Shown here: positions 41,394 to 52,418 of the stretch, piece after piece
Layout: every line of letters starts with the position of its first letter
Numbering within the stretch: the stretch's first letter is position 1
From: Kitasatospora sp. NBC_01287
GTDB lineage: Bacteria; Actinomycetota; Actinomycetes; Streptomycetales; Streptomycetaceae
Assembly (NCBI RefSeq): GCF_026340565.1
Contig: NZ_JAPEPB010000001.1
Coordinates: 930,001-994,000 of the forward strand
Direction of reading: 5' to 3'
DNA length: 64,000 bases
The notes under the pieces: model-generated
What the model saw: only the letters and a program-made list of their open reading frames with translations
Told to the model about the DNA's origin: nothing
Databases searched by the model: none
Made by a program: the position numbers and the translations under genes

Positions 41394-41457
41394 CCGGTGG
41401 GCCGGTGGGCCGGTGGACCGGTGGGCCGGTGGACCGGTGGACCGGTGGACCGCTGGG
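41394..41457. repeat. 8-bp tandem array, 8 units
   Basis: Eight 8-mers of ccggtggg/ccggtgga (the last is ccgctggg), ending 6 bp from the stop codon of the acyl-CoA ligase (minus strand), so it is directly 3' of that gene. Confidence 0.88.
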
Positions 41458-41463
41458 CGCAGG

Positions 41464-43140
41464 TCAGCGGCCGCGCAGCTCGCGCCGCAGGATCTTGCCG
41501 CTGGCCGACTTGGGCACCGCCGCCAGGAAGGCCACCGCGCGGACCTTCTTGTACGGCGCGACCTGGGCGGCGACGAACTCGATCACCTCGGCCTCGGTCA
41601 GCGTGCTCCGCGGGGTGCGGACCACGAAGGCCTTGGGCCGTTCGGTGCCGTCCTGGTCGGTGACCCCGACCACGGCGGCGTCGGCGATCTGCGGATGGGT
41701 CAGCAGCAGGGCCTCCAGCTCGGCGGGCGCGACCTGGTAGCCCTTGTACTTGATCAGCTCCTTGACCCGGTCGACGATGAAGAGGTAGCCGCGCTCGTCC
41801 ACGTAGCCGATGTCACCGGTGTGCAGCCAGCCGTCCGCGTCGATCATCGTGTCGGTGTCGGTGGGCCGCCCGAGGTAACCCTTCATCACCTGCGGACCGC
41901 GGATCACGATCTCGCCGAGCTGGCCGGCCGCGAGGTCCTCGCCGCTGGCAGGGGCCGGGTCGGGGGCCGCGTCGGGGGCCTGGCCGTCGAGGGTGGGGGC
42001 CTGGGCACCAGGGGTGGGGGCCTGGTCGTCGGGGGCCACCGAGCGGACCCGCAGTTCGGTGCCGGCGATCAGCTTGCCGACCGAACCGGGCGCGGGGTCG
42101 GGGTCGTCCAGTCGGACCAGGTGGGTGGCGGGCGAGAGCTCGGTCATGCCGTAGCCCTGCAGCACGGTCGGCAGGCCGAGCCGGGCGGCGCAGGCGGCGG
42201 CGAGCGCCGCGTCCAGCGGGGCGGCGGCGCTGCGCACGTAGCGGATCGAGGAGAGGTCGAAGGAGTCGACCAGCGGGTGCTTGGCCAGCGCGAGCACGAT
42301 GGGCGGGGCGACGATCACCCCTTCGATCCGCTGCTCCTGGATGGTGCGCAGGAACTGCTCCAGGTCGAAGCGGGGCAGCACCACCACGGTGGCGCCGGCC
42401 AGCAGCGGGCGGTGCAGAAGGATGACGAGTCCGTAGATGTGGAAGAACGGCAGCACCGCGATCACCCGCTCGCCGGGCACGCCGGCCTCGACCGCCTCGA
42501 TCTGGGCGAGGTTGGTGGCGACCGAGCGGTGGGTGAGCATCACACCCTTGGGCAGGCCGGTGGTGCCGCTGGAGTAGGGCAGCACCGCGAGGTCGGTGGC
42601 CGGGTCGATGGCCACCTCGGGGAGCGGGGCGGTGGTGGCGCGCAGGTCGGCCAGGGTGCGGTACCGCGCCGGTCCGCCCTGGTCGAGCAGGATGATCTCG
42701 CGCACCTCCTTGCCGCCCTCGCCGGCGCCCTCTCCTCCGCCCTCCGTGGCGGCCAGCGAGACGGGCAGCAGCGCGCTGACGGTGAGGATCCAGCGCGCGC
42801 CGCTGTCGCGCAGCTGGCCGGCCAGCTCCTGCGGGGTGGCGAGCGAGGAGACGGTGGTGACGGTCGCGCCCGCCCGGCCGGCCGCGTAGAGGGCGACGGG
42901 GTAGGCGATGGAGTTGGGGCTGTGCAGCGCCACCACGTCACCCTTCGCCACCCCGGCCTCGGCCAGCCCGGCGGCCACCCGGCCTATGGCGGTGGCGAGT
43001 TCGGTGTAGCTGAGGGTCTCCCCGGTCAGGCCGTCGACCAGGGCGGGCGCGTCGCCGAAGCGGGCGGCGGCGGCCAGCACCAGCTCATGGATCGGCTGGT
43101 CGATGACGGGGACGTCGGGGTACTCGCTGCGGAACACCAT
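41464..43140 (-). CDS. AMP-dependent acyl-CoA synthetase (4-coumarate:CoA-ligase-like)
   Basis: 558 residues from ATG 43140 with aggag upstream. Core motifs: P-loop LPYSSGTTGLPKGVMLTHRS, FFHIYGLVILLHR, LQGYGMTELSPATHLV (A5), WLHTGDIGYVDERGYLFIVD (A7-A8), and catalytic Lys in PKSASGKILRREL. The class converts a carboxylic acid, ATP and CoA to acyl-CoA; this sequence is of the 4CL/fatty-acyl type with no aromatic specificity readable. A Pro/Gln/Ala-rich insert at about 395-425 is unusual. It is the fifth gene of the atuA-like operon and would activate the substrate. Confidence 0.93.
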   Translation of the reverse strand: MVFRSEYPDVPVIDQPIHELVLAAAARFGDAPALVDGLTGETLSYTELATAIGRVAAGLAEAGVAKGDVVALHSPNSIAYPVALYAAGRAGATVTTVSSLATPQELAGQLRDSGARWILTVSALLPVSLAATEGGGEGAGEGGKEVREIILLDQGGPARYRTLADLRATTAPLPEVAIDPATDLAVLPYSSGTTGLPKGVMLTHRSVATNLAQIEAVEAGVPGERVIAVLPFFHIYGLVILLHRPLLAGATVVVLPRFDLEQFLRTIQEQRIEGVIVAPPIVLALAKHPLVDSFDLSSIRYVRSAAAPLDAALAAACAARLGLPTVLQGYGMTELSPATHLVRLDDPDPAPGSVGKLIAGTELRVRSVAPDDQAPTPGAQAPTLDGQAPDAAPDPAPASGEDLAAGQLGEIVIRGPQVMKGYLGRPTDTDTMIDADGWLHTGDIGYVDERGYLFIVDRVKELIKYKGYQVAPAELEALLLTHPQIADAAVVGVTDQDGTERPKAFVVRTPRSTLTEAEVIEFVAAQVAPYKKVRAVAFLAAVPKSASGKILRRELRGR

Positions 43141-43280
43141 GGGGACTCCTGCGGATCGGCGACTCACGGCCGGGTGGGGGCCGTGCCGGAGGTGCTACCC
43201 GGGCGCCGGGGCGCGCACGCCCCGGCGCCGTGGCCGGCCCGCGGGCACCCGTCCGGGCGGACCGGCTCGGCTCGGCTCCG

Positions 43281-44462
43281 TCAGTAGGAGCGCGGCAGGC
43301 CCAGGGTGTGCTGGGCGACGTAGTTGAGGATCATCTCCCGGCTGACCGGCGCCACCCGGCCGACCCGGGTGGCGGCCAGCAGCGCGGCCAGCCCGTACTC
43401 CTGGGTCAGGCCGTTGCCGCCCAGGGTCTGCACGGCCTGGTCGACGGTGCGGCTGGCCGCCTCGCCGGAGGCGTACTTGGCCATGTTGGCGGCCTCGCCG
43501 GCGGCCATGTCGTCGCCCGCGTCGTAGAGGTGGGCGGCCTTGCGCATCATCAGGCGGGCCAGCTCGACCTCGATGGCGCACTGGGCCAGCGGGTGCGCCA
43601 GGCCCTGGTGGGCGCCGATCGGGGTGTCCCAGACGGTGCGGCTCTTGGCGTACTCCACCGCGGTGTCGAGCGCCTGGCGGGCCACTCCGAGGGAGAAGGC
43701 GGCGGTCATGATGCGCTCCGGGTTGAGCCCGGCGAAGAGCTGCTGCAGCCCCGCGTTCTCATCGCCCACCAGCGCCTCGGCGGGCAGCCGGACGTCGTCC
43801 AGGAAGACCTGGTACTGCCGCTCGGGCGAGAGGAGTTCCATCGGGATCGGGCGGTACTCGAAGCCCGGGGTCCGCCGCGGCACGATGAAGAGCGCGGGCT
43901 TGAGCTTGCCGGTGCGGGCGTCGGCGGTGCGGCCCACCACCAGGACGGCGTCGGAGCCGTCGATGCCGGAGATGAAGACCTTGCGGCCGTTCAGGATCCA
44001 GTCCGCGCCGTCCCGCTTGGCGACGGTGGAGAGCTTGTGCGAGTTGGAGCCAGCGTCCGGCTCGGTGATCGCGAAGGCCATCCGGCGGCTGCCGTCGGCC
44101 AGGCCCGGCAGCCAGGCCCGCTTCTGCTCCTCGGTGCCGAACCGGGCCAGGATGGTGCCGCAGATCGCCGGGGAGACCACCAGCATCAGCAGCGGGCAGC
44201 CGACCGTGCCCAACTCCTCCAGGACGATCGAGAGTTCGTAGACACCCGCGCCCCCACCGCCGTGCTCCTCGGGGAGGTTGACACCGAGGAAGCCCAGCTT
44301 TCCTGCCTCGGACCAGAGTTCGTCGGTGTGCTCGCCGGCCCGGGCCCGGGCGAGGAAGTAGGACGAGCCGTAGCGGCGGCCCAGGTCGCCGACCGCCTTG
44401 CGCAGCGCGATCCGCTCGGGGGTCTCGATCAACGGGCTCTCGGGGGTGCTCGGTGCGGACAT
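43281..44462 (-). CDS. Acyl-CoA dehydrogenase
   Basis: 393 residues from ATG 44462 with ggagg upstream. ACAD motifs: GFLGVNLPEEHGGGGAGVYE, then MAFAITEPDAGSNSHKL (FAD-binding loop), then VGDENAGLQQLFAGLNPERI, and AVEYAKSRTVWDTPIGAHQG. The catalytic Glu position is in the C-terminal helices (VQTLGGNGLTQEYGLAALLA). It would introduce the alpha-beta double bond before biotin-dependent carboxylation. In branched-chain or citronellyl pathways such an enzyme precedes the carboxylase encoded just upstream, with 15 bp between the genes. Confidence 0.94.
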   Translation of the reverse strand: MSAPSTPESPLIETPERIALRKAVGDLGRRYGSSYFLARARAGEHTDELWSEAGKLGFLGVNLPEEHGGGGAGVYELSIVLEELGTVGCPLLMLVVSPAICGTILARFGTEEQKRAWLPGLADGSRRMAFAITEPDAGSNSHKLSTVAKRDGADWILNGRKVFISGIDGSDAVLVVGRTADARTGKLKPALFIVPRRTPGFEYRPIPMELLSPERQYQVFLDDVRLPAEALVGDENAGLQQLFAGLNPERIMTAAFSLGVARQALDTAVEYAKSRTVWDTPIGAHQGLAHPLAQCAIEVELARLMMRKAAHLYDAGDDMAAGEAANMAKYASGEAASRTVDQAVQTLGGNGLTQEYGLAALLAATRVGRVAPVSREMILNYVAQHTLGLPRSY

Positions 44463-44477
44463 GCGGAGGTCCTCCGG

Positions 44478-46498
44478 TCAGCTGTCGGTCTCGGGGGTGC
44501 CGGGCGCGGGGGTGCCGGGCGCGGGGGTGCCGGGCGCGGGGTCGGGGTCGGGTTCGGGGTCGGGTTCGAGGACGGCGAGCAGGGTGCCCAGGTCGACCTG
44601 GCGGCCTGTGGTGACGCGCAGTTCGGTGACCGTGCCGTCGACCGGGGCGGTGACCTGGTGCTCCATCTTCATCGCCTCCAGCCAGAGCAGTGGCTGCCCG
44701 GCCGCCACCCGCTCGCCGACCGCCGCGGCCAGCCGGACCACGGTGCCGGGCATCGGGGCGAGCAGGGCGCCGGGGGCGAGCTGCTCCACCGGCTCGGGGA
44801 AGCGGGGCAAGGCGGTGAGGCTGAAAGATCCTGACGGTGTGTCAACTTCGATCGCCGGTCCGTAGGCGGCGACCCGGAAGTCGCGGCTCAGGCCGTCCAG
44901 TTCCAGGGTGACCTGGTGCCCGGCGGCGGCGAGCAGGCGGACACCGGGGTGCTCCTCGGCCCGCAGGCCGTCCCTGGTGTGCCGGTAACGGACCGTCAGT
45001 TCACCTGCCTCATCGGCACGGTAGCGCTTGATCTGGGGCTGGGAGGGCAGGTTGCGCCAGCCCGAGGGCAGCGGGCCGGGGCGGGCCGCCGCGTCGGCGA
45101 GCGCGGCTGCCAGGGCGGCGAGCGGCAGCTCGCGCTTGTCGGCGGCGGGCAGCAGGGCGGATCCGTGCTCGGCCAGGAAGGCCGTGCTCAACTCGCCTGC
45201 CAGAAAAGCTGGATGGCGAAGCACCCGGACCAGCAGGTCACGGTTGGTGGTCAGGCCGTGGATCCTGGTGCGGGCCAGCGCGGCGGCCAGCCGCCGGGCG
45301 GCGGCGGCCCGGGTCGGCGCCCAGGCGATCACCTTGGCGAGCATGGCGTCGTAGTGCACGCCGACCGTGCTGCCGCTCTCGACGCCGGAGTCGATCCGCA
45401 GCCGGCCGTGCGGGCCGTCCTGCTCGGACGGGAACTCGACGAGGTGCAGGGTGCCGCTCTGCGGCTGCCAGTCGGCCGCCGGGTCCTCGGCGTAGAGCCG
45501 GGCCTCGATCGCGTGACCGGTGGGCGCGGGGGGTTCGGCGGGGAGCGCCTCGCCCTCGGCGACGGCGAGTTGCAGGGCCACCAGGTCCAACCCGGTGACG
45601 CACTCGGTGACCGGGTGCTCGACCTGCAGGCGGGTGTTCATCTCCAGGAAGAAGAAGCGCCCGTCCGGGGCCAGCAGGAACTCCGCGGTCCCCGCGCCGG
45701 TGTAGCCGATCGCGCGGGCGGCGGCGGTGGCCGCGCCGGCCAGCCGCTCGCGCAGGCGGGGCTCCAGACCCGGGGCCGGGGTCTCCTCGATCACCTTCTG
45801 GTGGCGGCGCTGCACCGAGCAGTCGCGCTCGCCGAGCGCCCAGACGGTGCCGTGGGTGTCGGCGAGCAGCTGCACCTCGACGTGCCGGCCACCGGGCAGG
45901 TACGGCTCCAGGAACACCTCACCGTCCCCGAAGGCGGCCGCCGCTTCGGCGGCCGCGGCCGCCAGCTCCGCTGCGAGGGCGTCGAGTTCGCGGATCACCC
46001 GCATGCCGCGCCCGCCGCCGCCGGCCGCCGCCTTGACCAGCAGCGGCAGGTCGGCCGCGGCGGCGGCGCCCGGGTCGACGGGGGCGAGCACCGGCACGCC
46101 CGCCTCGGCCATCAGGCGCTTGGCGGCGCTCTTGGAGCCCATCGCGGCCATCGCCTCGGGCGATGGGCCGACCCAGGTCAGCCCGGCCGCCAGCACCGCG
46201 CGGGCGAAGGCCGGATCCTCCGAGAGGAAGCCGTAGCCGGGGTGCACCGCGTCCGCACCGGCCGCCAGGGCCGCGCGGACCAGCAGGTCGGCCCGCAGGT
46301 AGGTGTCGGCGGGAGCGGCCCCGGGCAGCCGGACGGCGAGGTCGGCCTCGCGCACGTGCGGGGCGTCGGCGTCCGGGTCGGCGTACACCGCCACGGTGGC
46401 GATGCCGAGTTCGCGGCAGCTGCGGAAGACCCGGCGGGCGATCTCGCCGCGGTTGGCGACGAGCAGCGTACTGATCATCTTGATCATCTGAGAACCCA

Positions 46499-46499
<1 letters not shown>
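44478..46499 (-). CDS. Acyl-CoA carboxylase, biotin carboxylase/biotin carrier (alpha) subunit
   Basis: 673 residues. ATG 46499 overlaps the stop of the carboxyltransferase gene (TGATG); homology starts seven codons in, at MISTLLVANRGEIA. Biotin carboxylase: GYGFLSEDPAFARAVLAAGL, ATP lid KAAAGGGGRGMRVI, FLEMNTRLQVEHPVTECVTG. The C-terminal biotin domain has the biotin-Lys in EAMKMEH with upstream APMPGTVVRLA. It carboxylates its own biotin and hands CO2 to the beta subunit. The length and the pairing with an AtuA-like gene fit methylcrotonyl- or geranyl-CoA carboxylases rather than house-keeping acetyl-CoA carboxylase. The C-terminus ends in a Pro/Asp/Glu-rich repeat tail (APGTP units). Confidence 0.93.
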
Positions 46500-48093
<1,594 letters not shown>

Positions 48094-48097
<4 letters not shown>

Positions 48098-49932
48098 AGC
48101 AGGGCCTCCGGGATGTCGAGGGTGCGGGAGCGCAGCCACTCCCCCAGCGCCTTGGCCTGCGGGTCGAACCGCGCCTGGGCGCCGACGCCTTCGCCGAGCA
48201 GGCCCTCGATGACGAAGTTGACGGCGCGCAGGTTGGGCAGCAGGTGGCGGGTGACCGGGAGGTCGGCGGTCTCGGGGAGCAGCTCGCGCAGCCGGTCGAC
48301 GGTCAGGGTGTGGGCCAGCCAGCGCCAGGCGTCCTCGCCGCGCACCCAGACGCCGAGGTTGGCGTCACCGCCCTTGTCGCCGCTGCGGGCGCCGGCCAGC
48401 AGGCCGAGCGGGACGCGGCGGGTGGGGGCGGGGGGCAGGGGGGCGGGCAGTTCAGGTTCGGGGAGCTCGGGCGCGGGGAGCTCGGGCGCGGGGAGCTCGG
48501 GCGTCGCGGGGGCGGGGGCGGTGTGCGCGGTCGGTGGGATCGCGCGGCGGGTGCCGTCCGGGAGCACCGCCCAGTGCTCGACCAGTTCGGCGTCCAGGTG
48601 CACGGCCTCGAAGACGCCGTACGGGGCGCCGGGGCCCGGTGGCGCGGTCAGATGGAAGCCCGGGTAGCCGGCCAGGCCGAGCTCGACCGCCGCCGAGCTG
48701 ACGGCCCGGCCGACCTTGGCCGCCTCCGGGTCGCGCACGGTGAGCTGCAGCAGGGCACTGGCCCGCTGCTCGGTGGGCGCGTCCGGGTGGTCGGTACGGG
48801 CCAGCGTCCAGCGCACCTCGGCGGGCCGCCGCTCGGTCGGCAGGGCCTGCTCGAACTGGGTGCGCACCAGGGCGGCCTTGGCCTCGATGTCGAGCCCGGT
48901 GAGCACGAAGACCACCTCGTTGCGCCAGCCGCCGATCCGGTTCAACCCGACCTTGAGCGTGGACGGCGGCGCCTCGCCGCGCACGCCGCTGATCCGCACC
49001 CGGTCGGGGCCGACCTGGTCGAGCCGCACACTGTCCAACCGGGCCGTCACATCCGGTCCGAGGTAGCGGGGCCCGGCGGTCTCGTAGAGCAGCTGGGCGG
49101 TGACCGTGCCCAGGGTGACGGCGCCGCCGGTGCCCGGGTGCTTGGTGATCACGCTGCTGCCGTCGGCGTGCAGCTCGGCGAGCGGGAAGCCGGGGCGGCT
49201 GACGTCGTGCTCGGTGAAGAAGGCGTAGTTGCCACCGGTGGCCTGCGCGCCGCACTCGAGCACGTGACCCGCGACCACCGCCCCCGCGAGCCGGTCCAGG
49301 TCACCGGGTCCCCAGCCGAAGTGCGCCGCCGCCGGACCCGCCACCAGCGCCGCGTCGGTGACCCGCCCGGTGACCACCAGCTCGGCACCAGCGCGCAGGC
49401 ACTCCGCGATGCCGAACGCGCCCAGGTAGGCGTTGGCGGCCAGCAGTCCGGTGGGCTCGGTGAACTCGGCCGCCCGGCCGAGCAGATCGTCCCCGGTCAC
49501 CTGGCCCACCCGCAGCCCGATGCCCAGCCGGTCGGCCAACTCGGCGATCCGCTCGGCGAGCTGCCCGGGGTTGAGCCCGCCCGCGTTGACCACGATCCGC
49601 ACCCCGCGCTCCACCGCGAGCCCCAGGCACTCCTCCAACTGGCGCAGGAAGACCTTGGCATAGCCGAGCCTGCTGTCCTTGAGCCGGTCCCGGGCCAGGA
49701 TCAGCATGGTCAGCTCGGCCAGGTAGTCCCCGGTGAGCACGTCCAGCGGCCCCCCGGTGAGCATCTCGCGCACCGCGCTGAAGCGGTCGCCGTAGAAGCC
49801 GGACGCGTTGCCGATCCGCAACGGTGCGACGGGGGTGCCGGCGGGTCCGGCCGCGGCGAGCGATGCGGGCGCGGCGGCGAGCGGGGCGGGCGAGGTGAGC
49901 GGGGTGTCAGGTACCGATCCGGGGCGCGGCAT
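48094..49932 (-). CDS. AtuA-like protein (DUF1446), first gene of catabolic operon
   Basis: 612 residues from ATG 49932; the first 37 residues are a low-complexity extension. The DUF1446/AtuA core has RIGNASGFYGDRFSAVREML, LTGDYLAELTMLILARDRLK, IVVNAGGLNPGQLAERIAEL and VTGRVTDAALVAGPAAAHFG. The C-terminal 110 residues after a PAPEL-repeat linker (about 462-485) are the small AtuA C-terminal domain (LAGARSGDKGGDANLGVWV). AtuA is required for acyclic terpene (citronellol/geraniol) utilisation in Pseudomonas but its reaction is unknown. Here it leads the carboxylase-dehydrogenase-ligase operon. Confidence 0.92.
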
Positions 49933-49988
49933 GCGGGGGCCTCTTCGATCGCGCTGGCGGGGTCGGTACTGATGGTGGGTCAGCGGCG

Positions 49989-50020
49989 AGAAAAAAGCAA
50001 TCGTGCGTGCTTGTTTTTCT
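49989..50020. promoter_or_regulatory. A/T-rich imperfect hairpin upstream of atuA-like operon
   Basis: AGAAAAAAGCAA (49989-50000) can pair imperfectly with TGCTTGTTTTTCT (50008-50020). A and T runs of 5-6 are exceptional in this GC-rich DNA. It lies about 60 bp before the operon ATG. Possible operator, or a terminator for transcription coming from the right. Confidence 0.4.
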
Positions 50021-50440
50021 CCTCAGCTGAGAAGCGCCGAATGCTCTCCGCCGGCCGCCGGAGGGACGCCCGGCATCGCCCAGGCCCTGCGACACCTGGG
50101 CAGCGCTGCCGCCCGGTTCGGCGAGTCCGAGGACGGCCCGTACCTGCTGGACGCCCTCACCACCGCCGCCGAGGGTGCCCGGTGCTCGACCGAGTCACCC
50201 GCCAAGGGCCTCGGACGCCTCCGCGTCGCCGGGGCGACCGACGCCCTGGTGCACGCCTGGGAGTCGACCATCCACTCCTACGCTCGCGAGGCGCTGCTCG
50301 AAGGCCTGCGCGGCTGCACGCCCGAACCGGTGGCGGAGGGCTTCACCGAGGAGGCACTCGACGACTGCGAACCCCGCGTCCAGGAAGCCGCCCGCGCCCT
50401 GCGCCCACCTCGAAACCTGACAGCGCGCGACAGCGTGTAA
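50003..50440 (+). pseudogene. HEAT-repeat-like protein fragment
   Basis: The frame from GTG 50003 to 50440 gives 145 residues. From about residue 26 it looks like coding sequence of alternating helices: IAQALRHLGSAAARFGESED, then VAGATDALVHAWESTIHSYA and REALLEGLRGC, then EALDDCEPRVQEAARALRPP, as in HEAT/PBS-lyase-type repeat proteins. The first 25 residues are read through the A/T hairpin and are not protein-like, and no ribosome site is seen, so I read it as a C-terminal remnant. The other possibility is a short real gene with an internal start. Confidence 0.4.
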
Positions 50441-50459
50441 CAGAACGCAATGGCGCGGC

Positions 50460-50912
50460 TCAGCTCACCGCCCGCTTCACGAGCGCGGCGATCCGGGCCT
50501 CCGCCTCGGCCGTCACCTCGGTCAGCGCGAAACCGGCCGCCCACATCGTGCCCTCGTCCAGCTTCGCCTGGTCGCTGAAGCCGAGTGTCGCGTAGCGGGT
50601 CTTGAACTTCTCCGCGCTCTGGAAGAAGCAGACCACCTTGCCGTCCAGCGCGTAGGCGGGCATTCCGTACCAGAGCTTCGGCGCGAGGGTCGGGGCGCTG
50701 GCCGTGACGACGGCATGGATGCGCTCGGCCATGATCCGGTCGGACTCCGGCATCTCGGCGATCTTCGCGACCACGTCCCGCTCCGCCTCCGCCGCCTTCT
50801 CCGCGCGCGAGCTGCGGCGCGCGGCCGTCTTCAGCTCCTTGGCGTGGTCCTTCATCGCGGCCCGCTCCTCGGCCGAGAATCCCTCGTGCTTGCTGCTGTC
50901 GGTGCCGCTCAT
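50460..50912 (-). CDS. DUF1801 family protein
   Basis: 150 residues from ATG 50912 with ggggaa upstream. The N-terminal 55 residues are a charged helical segment ([20 protein letters not shown]) and the C-terminal domain is DUF1801: [59 protein letters not shown]. The family (also called YdhG-like) is small, cytosolic and of unknown biochemical role; the Bacillus relative Fra is proposed as an iron chaperone. The added charged helix is common in streptomycete versions. Confidence 0.85.
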   Translation of the reverse strand: MSGTDSSKHEGFSAEERAAMKDHAKELKTAARRSSRAEKAAEAERDVVAKIAEMPESDRIMAERIHAVVTASAPTLAPKLWYGMPAYALDGKVVCFFQSAEKFKTRYATLGFSDQAKLDEGTMWAAGFALTEVTAEAEARIAALVKRAVS

Positions 50913-51209
50913 GGCAGTTTCCCCTCGGGGATGGTGAGGCGCGGGTCGATTGAAAGGGACCCTATCGCCGCCCACCGACAGCGGCCCCTCAGCGGCCGAC
51001 GCGCCCAACGGTCCGATACGGGCGGGTCGGCGGGCGGGCCGACGTGCGGGTCAGCGTGCGGGCCGACCGACGGTACGGCGCGCACGTGCCCGCGGTGCCG
51101 CCGGTCCGATCGGGGCCTTCGAAGGGGTAGATCACCGGAACGGCATATGAAAAGTGTCGCCGGAGCGGGCGCGGGGGCCGGCGCGCGGCGGTGAGCGCGT
51201 GCGGGGGGG

Positions 51210-52043
51210 TCAGCCGCGCGCCTCCAACTGCTCGATCCGCTCGATCAGCGGCTGCAACTCGCGGCGGACCAGGGCGGCCAGCGCCTCCAACTGCTCGGCC
51301 GAGGGCTGGGGCTGGGACTGCGGGTGGTTCGCCCGCACGTGCGCGAAGCCGATCAGGGCCGCGGCGACGGCGCGGCGGGTGAGCCGCTGCTCCGCGCCGT
51401 ACTCACGCAGGATCCGGCCGCCCGCGCCCTGCTGCTCGGCGATCAGGCCGAGCAGCAGGTGCTCACACCCGACGTAGTTGTGGCCGAGCGCGATCGCCTC
51501 GTTGACCGTCTGCTCGACCGCCTCGGCAGCCGGGCCGCTGAGCCGCAGCACGGGGGCGGTGGCCGGGCCGCCGCCCGCCGCGCCGCCCGGCGCCGTGGTC
51601 GCCCGGGTACCGGGAGCGGCGGCCGCCGTGGTCGGCGTGGTCGGCTCAATCGGCTTGGTCGGCTCGTCGTTGAGCTCGATCCGGGCCAGCGTGTCCTTGA
51701 GGTGCTGGGGGTCGATCAGCAGCGCGCCCAGGACCTGGAGCCCGAGGTTGCCCCCCTCCGCGAGCAGGCCGCCGAGCAGGTGGCCGCTACCCACGTTCGG
51801 CGACCCCTCGGCGGCGGCCAGCTCCGCGGCCAGCTTCAGCGCGGTGCGCGAGCGGGCGGTGAAGCGGGCGAGGTGGCCGGAGTCGTCCAAGCTGTCGAGG
51901 TCGTGCGCGACGACCTCACGGATCCCGGTGACCCGGCGGACGGCCTGCTCCAGGGCCCGCTGGCAGATCGGCGAGACCGAGAGCCCGGCCTCCTTGACCG
52001 CCTCGGCGAGCTCGTCCGGCAGATAGACGTTGATCTTGGGCAT
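51210..52043 (-). CDS. Ribbon-helix-helix plus Clp N-domain protein without ATPase
   Basis: 277 residues from ATG 52043 with ggagga upstream. Residues 1-40 (MPKINVYLPDELAEAVKEAG, then LSVSPICQRALEQAVRR) look like an RHH/CopG-type DNA-binding fold. Two Clp_N repeats follow: about 62-120 (FTARSRTALKLAAELAAAEG, GSGHLLGGLLAE) and about 160-235 (LRLSGPAAEAVEQTVNEAIA, LGHNYVGCEHLLLGLIAEQQ), then a C-terminal coiled helix (LVRRELQPLIERIEQLEARG). Clp N domains bind adaptors or substrates of Clp ATPases; without AAA modules this could be an adaptor or a regulator titrating Clp activity. Confidence 0.8.
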   Translation of the reverse strand: MPKINVYLPDELAEAVKEAGLSVSPICQRALEQAVRRVTGIREVVAHDLDSLDDSGHLARFTARSRTALKLAAELAAAEGSPNVGSGHLLGGLLAEGGNLGLQVLGALLIDPQHLKDTLARIELNDEPTKPIEPTTPTTAAAAPGTRATTAPGGAAGGGPATAPVLRLSGPAAEAVEQTVNEAIALGHNYVGCEHLLLGLIAEQQGAGGRILREYGAEQRLTRRAVAAALIGFAHVRANHPQSQPQPSAEQLEALAALVRRELQPLIERIEQLEARG

Positions 52044-52418
52044 CGCGGATTCCTCCAACTGGTGGCTCCGAAGTGGGTGATTCCGTTGTACGCCCACCGG
52101 GGGTATGCGTCTATAACCCCAGTTGCCGGGCAAAGGTTCGGCTTGGTGCCGCTTCGAAGAAGCTGGGAACGCCACCAGGAGAAGGTGAGGAGGGGGAGCG
52201 GCAAATCAGGCTTTATTCGGGCAAAAAGGGCAACCGAACCCCGCTCTGGCCCGGAACAGGGGTGGCGGGTGCCGGGAAGTTCCCAGGAAGGCCCAGGCTT
52301 CCTAAACGACGGTGCTGTTCAGTCGAAGACGCCGTTGACGTCAAGCCCCCCGCTGCGTCAGCGGCACTCATACCTGATCACCTCCGCACGTCCGTTCCGA
52401 ACCAGGAGGCACCGGCCC
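52044..52418. other. Divergent intergenic region, Clp_N gene and lipoprotein gene
   Basis: 375 bp with no gene seen. It must hold promoters for both divergent genes. Several AT-rich patches occur (near 52105-52125 and 52205-52230), and aggagg at 52404 is the ribosome site of the lipoprotein. Confidence 0.4.

Noticed and set aside
849..41457. CRISPR arrays
   Set aside because: All repeat arrays are head-to-tail without unique spacers and have units of 8-22 bp; no cas genes are present.
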